Shown piece after piece: positions 36,592 through 45,606 of a stretch of 64,000 bases of DNA; the stretch's first letter is position 1, and each line of letters starts with the position of its first letter. Under the pieces are notes generated by a model. That model had not been told where the DNA came from. It saw nothing but the letters and a program-made list of their open reading frames with translations, and ran no database searches. The position numbers were made by a program, and so were the translations under genes. Location: contig CAVPMW010000002.1 in assembly GCA_963706515.1 (NCBI GenBank), positions 62,001 through 126,000 of the forward strand, in the 5' to 3' direction. This DNA is from CAVPMW01 sp963706515. GTDB lineage: Bacteria > Chloroflexota > Anaerolineae > Anaerolineales > UBA4823.

Positions 36592-38836
36592 AGACGGTGA
36601 AAGGATCCTCTATCTCGCCTAATGGATGACCGTTATGCCGGCCGCGTTTGGATCCGCCGGGACGCAGCCGGTATACCCAGAGCAGCTCCGATTTACCTTT
36701 TAGTGCGTGTTCACCCAACGGCTCGAAAATAAATTCGCCGCGCTTTCCGCGCAGAGCTGTAAGCGTATTTTCACCGACAATCGTAGCAGTCTCACCGATC
36801 TGGCGGGTAAGATCTTGCATGCGTTGGGTCGTATTGACCGTGTCGCCAATAATGGTGTAATCGAGGCGGTCTGAGGTGCCCAGACCTCCTGCCATGAGCG
36901 TACCGGTATTAACCCCGATCCCTGTTAGTAATGGCGGCACATCCAGGGCGCTGCGCTGGAGGTTCATCTCATCGATGACTGCCATGATTTCAATCGCTGC
37001 CTGGCAGGCCCGGTATGCACTCTCCTCGGGAGGTAAGCGGATGGGCAGGATTCCGAAGAAAGCCAGCATTGAATCGCCTTCGAATTTATCTACAATGGCT
37101 CCGTAGGCATTGACGATTGGCACCAGTTTGCCAAAATAGTCATTCAGCCAGCGCAGAATCGTGGTCGGTTCTTCTTTTTCCGCCAGGGCGGTGAAGTTGC
37201 GGATATCGGAGATCAGTACGGTTCCAATTGTATTCTGGCCTTCCAGGCGGAGCTCGCCGGAAGAAAATGATTGGCGCAAGGTTTCACGCACCTGGGGGGA
37301 CACTGTTTTCCCTAACAAATCCCGATATATGGATCCTTCCTGCAAACCGGCAATCATATAGTTGAATGAATGCCCGAGAACCATGATCTCATCGTTTCCC
37401 TTGGGTTGCACTTTAACCTGGAAATCGCCTTCAGCCACTTTTTTCGACGCGTCCACAATCTGGTTGAGCGGCAGGGTGATTTGCCGGGCGGTCAGCATCC
37501 CTATCAAGATGATCGCAAGAAAGATGAGAACCATGAAAATCCCGGCTTGCAGGCTGGTGAAGCGTGAAGGACGGACGAAGAAGGATTGAGGCAGTGAGAC
37601 TCCGATCAGTCCCAGGTCTTCGCCACCCCGGGCTTCCCAGGGCCCAATAATTTCAGAATAATTAACACTCCCAATCTTGAGATCACGGCGAACTGATTCG
37701 GATCCTTGCCTGATGAGTAACGCCGAGCTAATCCCAGGATCCAGCGGATATTCACCGGACGAAGGGAGAAGAGTGGAGGCCAATAATGACCCATTTTTGT
37801 CGTACAGGCTCAGATGAGAGAATGTTGCTTCACGGAGCTCTTTAACCAGCGAAGGTATCGATTTTCCAACAAGAATGACGCCGATCAAATTGTTGTTTAA
37901 ATCCCTGATCGGTCCGGCGATGTAAAAAGTATCACCCCAGGCTCCTCGTACCAGACCTGCATATTTATCGCCTGCCTCATCTTGATTTTTCCCCATGACT
38001 TTTTGGATGAAATCCAATTTTGCCAGGCTGTTATCACCGTACGTGGCGTCATAATCTTCTACAGCGCCTCCGGGGTTATGGTGCAGGCTGAGCAAGCTGT
38101 TACCTTTCAAGTCAATGAACTCAAGCGCCTCTTCTTTATAATTCACCAGGATGGGCAGGCTAATCGTCCGCAAACGGTTCGAATCCCGGTTATTTATGGC
38201 TTCGACCAGCCCATCCGTATGACTGACCAGCCTTAATGTTTCGAGCAAATGCTGTTCTTCGGCAACCATCCAATCTGTTGAGAGCTTTCCCGCGTCGATA
38301 AGCTGATTGGTAAAGCGGTCCTGTAACGAATCAAAAACATACCTGCCGATCAAATATAAGCTGGCAGCAATAAAAGTGAGCGCAAGGAGGATGTATGGCA
38401 GGGTGATTTTGACCCGCATCGGAACTTTCACCCTGGGGAGACGTGGAACGGTGTCTTCGTCGGGGTTCGGATTGGATGCTCCGGCAGTTTTTTGGATGGC
38501 AGTATTGATCCATGCCTCGGTGAAAGGCTCACGCAAAAAAACCGACGCGCCCAGCTCGCGGGCGGCAAGCTCACTGCGAATATCCGGGTTGCGGTTGGTG
38601 GCGATCACCTTCGTTTGTGGGCATTTCCGGCTAACAAGGGAGATGAGATCTAATGCTGCATTCTCCGGTGCGTGCAGGTCAATAAATGCAAGATCTGGCA
38701 GCTCTTTGGTCAAAACTGCCATGGCTTCTTGCAAGCGGCTCGTTTTCCAAACCCTGTCCCCTTTTTTAAGGAAATAACGAGTGAGTGTCTTCGCGGAAGC
38801 CGGGTCGATCTGGAAAATCAAGACCCGCCTGGTCAT
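36572..38836 (-). CDS. Response-regulator / Cache / HAMP / class III nucleotide cyclase
   Basis: A four-part sensor of 754 residues. Residues 1-115 are a receiver domain (LAFIDLHAPENAALDLISLV, with the phospho-acceptor-type Asp, and VIATNRNP). A membrane helix near 140-165 is followed by an extracytoplasmic Cache-like region of about 250 residues (DRFTNQLIDAGKLSTDWMVA). A second helix near 425-450 leads into HAMP (LPLNQIVDASKKVAEGDFQV). The C-terminal 200 residues are a class III cyclase catalytic domain: LISDIRNFTALAE and KFEGDSMLAFFG hold the two metal Asp residues, and DYTIIGDTVNTTQRMQ follows. A cytoplasmic receiver at the N terminus of a membrane cyclase is an unusual order. Probably makes cAMP. 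Confidence 0.87.
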   Translation of the reverse strand: MTRRVLIFQIDPASAKTLTRYFLKKGDRVWKTSRLQEAMAVLTKELPDLAFIDLHAPENAALDLISLVSRKCPQTKVIATNRNPDIRSELAARELGASVFLREPFTEAWINTAIQKTAGASNPNPDEDTVPRLPRVKVPMRVKITLPYILLALTFIAASLYLIGRYVFDSLQDRFTNQLIDAGKLSTDWMVAEEQHLLETLRLVSHTDGLVEAINNRDSNRLRTISLPILVNYKEEALEFIDLKGNSLLSLHHNPGGAVEDYDATYGDNSLAKLDFIQKVMGKNQDEAGDKYAGLVRGAWGDTFYIAGPIRDLNNNLIGVILVGKSIPSLVKELREATFSHLSLYDKNGSLLASTLLPSSGEYPLDPGISSALLIRQGSESVRRDLKIGSVNYSEIIGPWEARGGEDLGLIGVSLPQSFFVRPSRFTSLQAGIFMVLIFLAIILIGMLTARQITLPLNQIVDASKKVAEGDFQVKVQPKGNDEIMVLGHSFNYMIAGLQEGSIYRDLLGKTVSPQVRETLRQSFSSGELRLEGQNTIGTVLISDIRNFTALAEKEEPTTILRWLNDYFGKLVPIVNAYGAIVDKFEGDSMLAFFGILPIRLPPEESAYRACQAAIEIMAVIDEMNLQRSALDVPPLLTGIGVNTGTLMAGGLGTSDRLDYTIIGDTVNTTQRMQDLTRQIGETATIVGENTLTALRGKRGEFIFEPLGEHALKGKSELLWVYRLRPGGSKRGRHNGHPLGEIEDPFTVYAGTEF

Positions 38837-39176
38837 TTAGCGAACTCCATCGCAGAATTTGAACAATCCTTCAAACTACATTGAATAATCAGACAATTGT
38901 GCACTAAGGATACCACTACTATTGTCCAATTTCTATAAATATGAATTACAAAATTGTCAGATAATAGTCTGCTGTAAAATTAATTGCGGTTGTCTATCCA
39001 ATTTTGAAAAAACCAGTACAAATCTGCAACCAGGTTTGGGATATGGAGGAATCTACGGAAGGGAAATTTGCGAATAAACACGATACATCATGAATCTCAT
39101 GTTCAGCCTTAGTCATTGTGAAATCAGCCCAATCCGAAGTTGCCTGCGGCATATGGCGACGGAAGGGGAAAATTCG
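38837..39176. other. Intergenic stretch without a recognised gene
   Basis: Between the cyclase start (-) and the terminator-like hairpin beyond proS. AT-rich, and probably holds the cyclase promoter. Nothing else is recognised. Confidence 0.5.
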
Positions 39177-39226
39177 AAAAAAAAGGATGGGTTGCGGGCA
39201 TCCGCCCGCAACCCATCCTTTTTTTT
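39177..39226 (-). terminator. Very strong 23-bp intrinsic terminator downstream of proS
   Basis: AAAAAAAAGGATGGGTTGCGGGC (39177-39199) pairs perfectly with 39204-39226 around an ATCC loop. The ends supply T runs on both strands, so it acts bidirectionally. It lies about 175 bases past the proS stop. Confidence 0.85.
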
Positions 39227-39234
39227 CGACAAAA

Positions 39235-39295
39235 ACCCTCCCCCGATTTTTGGGATCTCCCGTATCATGGGAGAGGGTCGGGTGGGGGGCGATTT
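39235..39295. repeat. REP-like GC-rich imperfect palindrome
   Basis: CCCTCCCCCGATTTTTGGGA followed by CTCCC-GTATCAT-GGGAG and GGGTCGGGTGGGGGG. The nested inverted G/C runs look like a dispersed REP-like unit next to the terminator. Only one copy was noticed in this window. Confidence 0.35.
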
Positions 39296-39401
39296 CCACG
39301 AATCATGAAAAGAAATTACTGAATAGCTATGAAAGATTAAATCTTGGGTGACACATATTTTCTGTCTGATTTAATTGAGCTAGTAAGTCCGATCTTGTTT
39401 C

Positions 39402-41177
39402 CTATTCTTCGTATGGCATAGGGACAACTTTAGCCTGGATAGCAGATCGGAGCGCTGCAATTTCCTCTCCCACCACTGAAAATACCTGGTCGTACGGAAC
39501 GACTCGCTTAGCAGCCTGGTCTCGCCGTTTGATCTCGACTCCTCCAGATTTGATTGAACGCTCGCTTACGGTTAAGCGGATAGGCATTCCCAGCAGGTCA
39601 GCATCCGTAAATTTTACCCCTGCGCTTTCCTGACGGTCGTCGTAAATAACATCGATCCCTTTTGCTCTCAGCTCCAGGTACAACCTATCAGCCAGAGGTA
39701 TAACTTCACTCTCGCCGCTCTTTCCGGGTAAGGAAACCAGGTGAACTGAGTATGGAGCCACAGTAATTGGCCAGATTATGCCATCACCATCATGGTGTTC
39801 CTCCACGATACATGCCAGCAAACGCCCGGAGCCAATACCATACGACCCCATGATGATCGGTTTCATTTCGCCGTCTTTGTCAAGGTAGGTGCAGCCCATG
39901 GAGTCGCTGAAATCGGTGCCAAGCTTAAAGATATTTCCGACTTCTATACCGCGTACGGAGTGAAGCGGATTCCCGCAGGTAGGACACGCATCGCCATCCT
40001 GGGCAGCTGCGATATCAGCAACTATATCCGCTCGATAATCTCTACCATAGTTCACATTACGTAAGTGATATCCATCCTCGTTCGCGCCAGAGACGAGATT
40101 TGGTGATTGGGGAATCAAATCATCCACTACAACCAGGACGTCCTTAAGCCCAACCGGTGAGGCATAGCCAGGTACAGCGCCAACTTGCTTGATTTCCTCC
40201 TCCGTGGCCGGACGCAGCTCACGCGCTTTTAGCACCGTCGAAAGCTTCGTCTCATTGACTTCCATGTCTCCTCTCAGCAGCGCAAAGATGAATTTGGTCT
40301 CGCTTTTTTCTCCCTGCGGAATCGTGGCGACCAGGAACACTGCTTTGGCTGTCCGTGAGGTAGGGATCCCTAAGAATTCTGCCAGTTCCTGGATTGTTTT
40401 ACAGTCTGGGGTAGCGACTTTTTCCAGGGGGAGCGCAGCCTCTGCCGGGGGGATGGATTTCCGGAAGCGGGCAATTTGGCGGTTGGAGGAGTAGCCGCAG
40501 TGATCGCACAGTAACAGCGTATCTTCGCCATACGGCGTCAGGTACATGAATTCTTGAGCGAGTTTTCCGCCCATCAAGCCGACATCGGCTTTTACTGCGA
40601 TCACCGGTAAATCTGTGCGATGGAAAATATTGAAATACGCCTGGTAGTGCGCCCGGTACTGCCGGTCGAGTCCATCCCAATCAGCATCCAGGCTGTAGCT
40701 GTCCTTCATGGTAAATTCACGCACCCGGATCAATCCAGCCCGAGGTCGCGGGTCATCCCTGAACTTGGTTTGGATGTGGTAGATCAATGCGGGGAGCTGC
40801 CGGTATGACTGGATCTCATGGCGCGCCAGGTCGGCTACGACTTCTTCATGAGTCAGGGCTAAGACCATATCGCGGCTGTTGCGGTCTTTAAGCCGTCCTA
40901 ACTCGGCATCGATTTTATACCAGCGCTTGCTCTCTTTCCACAGGTCAGCCGGGTGGACGACCGGCATCGTTACTTCTTGTCCACCGATCGCATCTATCTC
41001 TTCCCGCATGATATTTTCAATCTTATTTAATGCTCTTCTGGCAAGCGGCAGAGAGCTGAAGATCCCGGCAGCTAGCTGGACGATAAAACCAGCGCGGAGT
41101 AAAAGCTGGTGGCTGGGAATTTCCGCTTCAGAGGGTGCTTCACGCAGAGTCTGGCTGAATAACTTACTCATTCGCAT
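39402..41177 (-). CDS. proS: Prolyl-tRNA synthetase (bacterial type, with editing insertion)
   Basis: Class II synthetase charging tRNA-Pro. The N terminus MRMSKLFSQTLREAPSEAE and class II motif 1 region (LLLRAGFIVQLAAGIFSSLP) are bacterial-type. Motif 2 is FRDDPRPRAGLIRVREFTMKD. A YbaK-like INS editing domain of about 170 residues (about 230-395) sits between motifs 2 and 3, with motif 3 in MGSYGIGSGRLLACIVEEHH. The anticodon-binding domain closes the protein (VIYDDRQESAGVKFTDADL). The 591-residue length is usual for the editing type. The start may be the ATG for Met3. Confidence 0.95.
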   Translation of the reverse strand: MRMSKLFSQTLREAPSEAEIPSHQLLLRAGFIVQLAAGIFSSLPLARRALNKIENIMREEIDAIGGQEVTMPVVHPADLWKESKRWYKIDAELGRLKDRNSRDMVLALTHEEVVADLARHEIQSYRQLPALIYHIQTKFRDDPRPRAGLIRVREFTMKDSYSLDADWDGLDRQYRAHYQAYFNIFHRTDLPVIAVKADVGLMGGKLAQEFMYLTPYGEDTLLLCDHCGYSSNRQIARFRKSIPPAEAALPLEKVATPDCKTIQELAEFLGIPTSRTAKAVFLVATIPQGEKSETKFIFALLRGDMEVNETKLSTVLKARELRPATEEEIKQVGAVPGYASPVGLKDVLVVVDDLIPQSPNLVSGANEDGYHLRNVNYGRDYRADIVADIAAAQDGDACPTCGNPLHSVRGIEVGNIFKLGTDFSDSMGCTYLDKDGEMKPIIMGSYGIGSGRLLACIVEEHHDGDGIIWPITVAPYSVHLVSLPGKSGESEVIPLADRLYLELRAKGIDVIYDDRQESAGVKFTDADLLGMPIRLTVSERSIKSGGVEIKRRDQAAKRVVPYDQVFSVVGEEIAALRSAIQAKVVPMPYEE

Positions 41178-41268
41178 AGCTGATCTCCAATCCGGTCATT
41201 AGTTTATCATCGAAAAGTAGCCTGTCAAGGACTGCCCAACTTGTGCGGATTCCAGGTCGATTGCAGTG

Positions 41269-42189
41269 TCACGGTATGGGTTTAGCCGATGGAAAAGCAG
41301 CAGCCAGAAACTGAAGGACGCGCTGCTCATATTCTTGTTTAGCTACTGCATAATTGGTACCATGATTCCCCCCAGGAACAATCCACAGCTGCTTCGGTTC
41401 GTGGGCGGCAGCGAACTGCTCCTGTCCGTGCCCATTCTGGATTTCTTGATCTCCATATATCAACAGGATTGGTCTCGGGCTGATCAGAGAAATATCCGAG
41501 ATCGGGCTGATTTGCCAGGGATCAATGCCCGACTGGATCCGGTAAACAAAAGTCAGTATGTAAAGTAAAAAGCGCCGGTAAAATGGGTCGTTTGGACCCG
41601 TCCCAGCCATTTCCTCTCCAAGGTTTGAATATCCACCTTCAGCAATCACGGCTTCGATCTCATTCCGGCGAGCGGCAGTGCGAATACTCGTTGCTCCGCC
41701 CATGGAAAATCCAATCACAGCGATATGCTTGACTTCGTCTTGCTGGTCCAGATAATCGAGCGCTGCCTGGGCGTCATTCAGCTCATCCCCGCCCATGGTG
41801 ACTGGCGCTGGTGGCATGGCACATACCCTGCTGCCCAATTGCAGCACCCCATATCCCTTTGATATGAGGAAATTTACTGGCGGGAGCTGGTCACCTGTGG
41901 CTCCGCACAACCCACCCAGGGCGAGGACGACGACGCCATTTTGAGGCGGCATATAGTGGGATGGCAGCATGCGCCCATCCTGAGCCTGGATTTGGATAAT
42001 TTCTCCCGGCAAATTTTCCAGATAGGAATCACACGGAGCGCAGGTAGGAGAGGTGAATCTGGACATGAAAAGCCAGGACAGCCCTATATTTATCCCAAGA
42101 TATACTCCCCCGATGGAGAGAAATACTACTATGATGATTTTCCACCATCTAATTCGATAAGGTCTATTGATTTCAATCTTTCTGGACAT
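41269..42189 (-). CDS. Membrane-anchored alpha/beta hydrolase
   Basis: A 306-residue protein with an N-terminal signal-anchor (about 15-40, IIIVVFLSIGGVYLGINIGL). An alpha/beta-hydrolase domain follows, with nucleophile elbow IGFSMGGAT (Ser near residue 165), the acid in the YGDQEIQNG turn and the His in VPGGNHGTNY near residue 280. An oxyanion-loop-like LALGGLCGATGD lies upstream. Cys-rich residues TCAPCDSY follow the anchor. Its substrate is unknown. On the same strand as YihY, about 160 bases downstream. Confidence 0.82.
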   Translation of the reverse strand: MSRKIEINRPYRIRWWKIIIVVFLSIGGVYLGINIGLSWLFMSRFTSPTCAPCDSYLENLPGEIIQIQAQDGRMLPSHYMPPQNGVVVLALGGLCGATGDQLPPVNFLISKGYGVLQLGSRVCAMPPAPVTMGGDELNDAQAALDYLDQQDEVKHIAVIGFSMGGATSIRTAARRNEIEAVIAEGGYSNLGEEMAGTGPNDPFYRRFLLYILTFVYRIQSGIDPWQISPISDISLISPRPILLIYGDQEIQNGHGQEQFAAAHEPKQLWIVPGGNHGTNYAVAKQEYEQRVLQFLAAAFPSAKPIP

Positions 42190-42347
42190 TTCTACCCCCA
42201 GTCATCTTCCCCCCAGCTAGATCACGATGTGGGATGGTCAAACTGCTGCAGCCCAGCCACATCCATAACAGTTTGCCAGGTCGGCATTTGCCTGGCAAGA
42301 GCGCTCGACAAACTACTCCTCTGTCCATCAATTCTAAATATGCAGGT

Positions 42348-43289
42348 TTAAATTGGGACAATGTTATCCTCGTTTCCAGGGTTGGCAGGCTTATCCTGGC
42401 GGGAGATCTGGGCGATCGCCGCACCCAGGTGCGCCCCAATTAACAGGATAGTGGCGCCGATGTAGTACCATAACAGCAAAATGATAATTGCCGCCAGAGA
42501 ACCGTACACCTGTACGTAGCTACCCTGATCAGCGCCGATAAAGTATGTAAAAATAAAAGATGCCACCTGCCATGCAGCTGTCGTCACTACTGCACTGATG
42601 ATCGCCTCACGGTTACGCACCTTAACGACCGGTATCCAACGGTAGAGGCTGAAGAAAACGAAGAGAAGTAATACCCAGGTGAAAAAATTAATTACTCGGG
42701 TTTCATCGATAAAGTTGATCCCAGGAAGTTGGAGCCGTGGGACGTAAGCAAGAATTGAACGCAGGAAGATCGAAAGGAATAATAGAAGGCTCAGTAAGGC
42801 GATAATAATTATCGCTACCAGCTTTCCTCTCACAAAGTTGAAGGTCTTCGCCTCAGACCAGGCCCGGTTAATATTGCGGAAAATAGCAGAGAACACGCCC
42901 GTTGCAGACCAAGCCAGGCCGAGTAATCCTACCAGACCAATCGGTCCGCGGAGCTGTACGATTTGTCGCAGATTATCGGCAATATTTTCACGGGAAACCG
43001 GCATGAACTTGTAGATAAACCCGGTGACATAAGCGACTGCTTCTTCTTGGACCAGAAAATAACTCAAAATAAAAACGAAACACAACAGTAGTGGGAAGAG
43101 CGAAAATATTGCATAATAAGCGATACTGGCAGCAGCTTCAGCGCCTTGCGCCTTTAAAAAGTTCAGGTATGTGAGGCGAAGAATGCTGGCAGAATTCCAG
43201 GTGTGTCGATCGACAATCTGGATAAGGCGCTCAATGAATCGAGAGATTCGCTGGATGATTGTTATGATGGAAGAACCATCTCCACACAA
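42348..43289 (-). CDS. YihY/BrkB-family membrane protein
   Basis: A 313-residue inner-membrane protein with six helices. Family signatures are SIAYYAIFSLFPLLLCFVF, GLLGLAWSATGVFSAIFRNI and the C-terminal LWYYIGATILLIGAHLGAA. Formerly called RNase BN, which is now considered wrong; its role in the envelope is unknown. The called start overlaps the SRAP gene end by 28 bases, and a later start is possible. Confidence 0.88.
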   Translation of the reverse strand: MCGDGSSIITIIQRISRFIERLIQIVDRHTWNSASILRLTYLNFLKAQGAEAAASIAYYAIFSLFPLLLCFVFILSYFLVQEEAVAYVTGFIYKFMPVSRENIADNLRQIVQLRGPIGLVGLLGLAWSATGVFSAIFRNINRAWSEAKTFNFVRGKLVAIIIIALLSLLLFLSIFLRSILAYVPRLQLPGINFIDETRVINFFTWVLLLFVFFSLYRWIPVVKVRNREAIISAVVTTAAWQVASFIFTYFIGADQGSYVQVYGSLAAIIILLLWYYIGATILLIGAHLGAAIAQISRQDKPANPGNEDNIVPI

Positions 43290-43942
43290 GCGGGCACATC
43301 GTTCGCGGGGTTATTGACCAGAGGCGAGACGGGGTAAGCTGTCATCTGGTCTGCAGGAAAAGGCTGGAGGAGAGGCGCTAGCTCGTTCGCTTGAAAATCA
43401 CCAGTTGATAGCCATTGCTCATAAGAATCCTCAGGCAGGATGAGCGGCATGCGGTTATGGATTTCTGCCATCAAGGTATTTGGTTCGGTGGTTATGATGG
43501 TACAAGAATAGACGATGGAACCATCCGGCGAATTCCAGATTTCCCATAACCCGCCGAATGCATATGGCTGTCCTGATTTAAGGTGGATGTACATCGGCTG
43601 TTTGGATTTTTTCCCAGGAATTGCTTTCCATTCGTAAAACCCATCCGCCAGGATCAGGCATCTGCGCCGGCGGAATGCTGAACGATAAGCGGGTTTCTCC
43701 GCCAGGGTCTCGGCGCGGGCGTTGATCATCCGGTTCCCTATGCCAGGGTCTTTTGCCCAGGAAGGGATCAAACCCCAAATGAAATAATCGAGGCTCTTTT
43801 GACCATTATTCGCAACGACAGCTATGGGTTGTGTTGGCGCGATATTGTAGCGAGGGCTGACCGCATCGGGTGGAATACTCAACCACGAAAAAGCGGTCTG
43901 AAGATCCTGTGGGGTAGTTGTTAATGTAAAGCGACCACACAT
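43262..43942 (-). CDS. SOS response-associated peptidase (SRAP/YedK family)
   Basis: A 226-residue protein starting MCGRFTLTTTPQDLQTAF, so Cys2 is the residue that crosslinks to abasic sites in single-stranded DNA (HMCES/YedK). The other family residues are kept: the Asn in MINARAETLAEKPAYRSAF, the Glu in DGFYEWK and the His in AEIHNRMPLIL. Protects stalled replication forks from abasic-site breaks. No LexA box was recognised upstream. Confidence 0.93.
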   Translation of the reverse strand: MCGRFTLTTTPQDLQTAFSWLSIPPDAVSPRYNIAPTQPIAVVANNGQKSLDYFIWGLIPSWAKDPGIGNRMINARAETLAEKPAYRSAFRRRRCLILADGFYEWKAIPGKKSKQPMYIHLKSGQPYAFGGLWEIWNSPDGSIVYSCTIITTEPNTLMAEIHNRMPLILPEDSYEQWLSTGDFQANELAPLLQPFPADQMTAYPVSPLVNNPANDVPACVEMVLPS

Positions 43943-44023
43943 GCCAAACCTCCCAGACGAATTCCAGAAGTCTCAGCAAAGTCCGTATTTGTCGATTGTA
44001 TCATTGAATTTATGGGCGTAAAC

Positions 44024-44043
44024 AGGGTCGCAAAATCGACCCT
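44024..44043 (-). terminator. Weak stem-loop downstream of the LCP gene
   Basis: AGGGTCG (44024-44030) and CGACCCT (44037-44043) with a six-base loop. Only a short T tract follows on the minus strand, so its strength is doubtful. Confidence 0.4.
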
Positions 44044-44153
44044 CCAAAATGACCATTTATTTATGAAACTGGTTAGTCTGGCAATTGACGCGCTCCCCGA
44101 AGGGCTGGCTGCAATCGTGACCCACTGATTTGCCAGTCCAATTTACCTGCCTG

Positions 44154-45569
44154 TCAGGGGACATTCCCTGCCCAATCATCTCCCAGGTAAATCTCGACGC
44201 CTGTCCCTTGATCGGGCTGGAAATCCAGGACGAGACGCCCTTCACTGACTTTCATCAAATCAGCCAGGTAGCGCATCGTAAATGGATTTCCAGTGTGATC
44301 GACCAGGGTCGTGTACGGATAATGCTGATCGGCGGTTCCAGTCTGGATGACATTCATCCCCTGACTTTTTAATATATCGGCTGTCCTCTCGCTTAATCCA
44401 GGGGAGCTGCTTCCATTGTAGACCACGACGTTTGCCGCCTCAGCGTGCATTCGCTCCGCAGAGCTGCCTGAAGTTAACGGGCTCAGACTGTCCGAGCTGG
44501 CGAATATCTGATCTCTCAGCAGGAAGATTTTATCGGGAAGAGGGATAACGATACTTAAATTATCCGGTGATGTCCCGAATAGTATGTATCGCTCATCGAG
44601 CACATCTGTTTTGATATTTTCAGTCGGTACCTGCGCGGCTAATACCGCCAATCGATTTACCTGCTCCAATGAAAGGTTGGTGTTTACACCCGAAGCGAGC
44701 TCCTGATACAGCTGTGGAGCCTTGCTGATGAGGGTGGGGAGCATGTTGAAATCTAATATTCGGTTGCGAATGCCAAGAATAACCTGCTGTTGGCGGCGTG
44801 AGCGGTCGAAGTCGCCGCCTTTTGTATAACGATTGCGGGCATATGCTAACGCCCATTCTCCAGGAAGCACCTGCACACCGGGTTTCAAGTTTTTCTTGGT
44901 CGCCGATCCAGATCCAAGCAGGTCAACCGTTATCGGCTCGGGTACATTGATTTTGACGCCTCCCAGCTCATCCACGAAGCGTACAAAAGCGCCGAAATCG
45001 ACCTGGGCATAATAATTAATGGGGACGCCCAGGAATTGTTCTACGGTTTTTACCGCCAGACCGGGCCCACCGCCGGGCAATTTGTAGGCGTCGCCCAGGT
45101 AGTACGCGGTATTGATCTTGCCATGCTTAAAACCGGGAATCTCCACCCAAAGATCGCGGGGAATGGAGAGCATCCCGGCTGTCTTATTCAGCGGATCCAG
45201 TGTGACCAGGATCATGGTATCACTGCGCGAGTATTTCTCTCCGGATTGCCAATCTCGATAGTCAAGCCCGATCAGCAATACATTGACCCTACCAATACCA
45301 TCCCAAGGAGTTAACTCAGGAATGCTAATTGCTGAATTATTGGTTTCTAAGCTGCCTGGCTCCAGGGGTGAATTCCCGCCGGCAGGCGCACTTCCTGATT
45401 TTATTTCCGGATTCCCTGAAAAAAATGGCTTACCCCAGGCAAGTACCAGATATCGCGTGGCAATAAACGCTGCCAGAGCGATGATCAATGAGCCGGCAAG
45501 CAGGATCCCGAGGATTAATATTCTCGAAACAAGCTGCTTATCCAGTTTTAGATGCTTAAGCCTGTCCAT
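44154..45569 (-). CDS. LytR-CpsA-Psr (LCP) family protein with LytR_C domain
   Basis: A 471-residue membrane protein that, in this family, transfers undecaprenyl-linked glycopolymers to peptidoglycan. It has an N-terminal anchor (about 16-40), then the LCP catalytic domain: GRVNVLLIGLDYRD, SDTMILVTLDPLNKTAGMLS, the Arg in IPRDLWVEIPG and GKINTAYYLG, AYARNRYTKGGDFDRSRRQQ. The C-terminal part (about 365-470) is a LytR_C domain (VVYNGSSSPGLSERTADILK). It fits the sugar-synthesis and GT-C genes further along. Confidence 0.9.
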   Translation of the reverse strand: MDRLKHLKLDKQLVSRILILGILLAGSLIIALAAFIATRYLVLAWGKPFFSGNPEIKSGSAPAGGNSPLEPGSLETNNSAISIPELTPWDGIGRVNVLLIGLDYRDWQSGEKYSRSDTMILVTLDPLNKTAGMLSIPRDLWVEIPGFKHGKINTAYYLGDAYKLPGGGPGLAVKTVEQFLGVPINYYAQVDFGAFVRFVDELGGVKINVPEPITVDLLGSGSATKKNLKPGVQVLPGEWALAYARNRYTKGGDFDRSRRQQQVILGIRNRILDFNMLPTLISKAPQLYQELASGVNTNLSLEQVNRLAVLAAQVPTENIKTDVLDERYILFGTSPDNLSIVIPLPDKIFLLRDQIFASSDSLSPLTSGSSAERMHAEAANVVVYNGSSSPGLSERTADILKSQGMNVIQTGTADQHYPYTTLVDHTGNPFTMRYLADLMKVSEGRLVLDFQPDQGTGVEIYLGDDWAGNVP

Positions 45570-45606
45570 CCGATTTATACTACCTGTTCACATCCAATGG
45601 TTATAG

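Noticed and set aside
39090..39351. Small plus-strand open frames around the terminator hairpin
   Set aside because: They translate the terminator and palindrome, have no ribosome sites and no protein-like composition.
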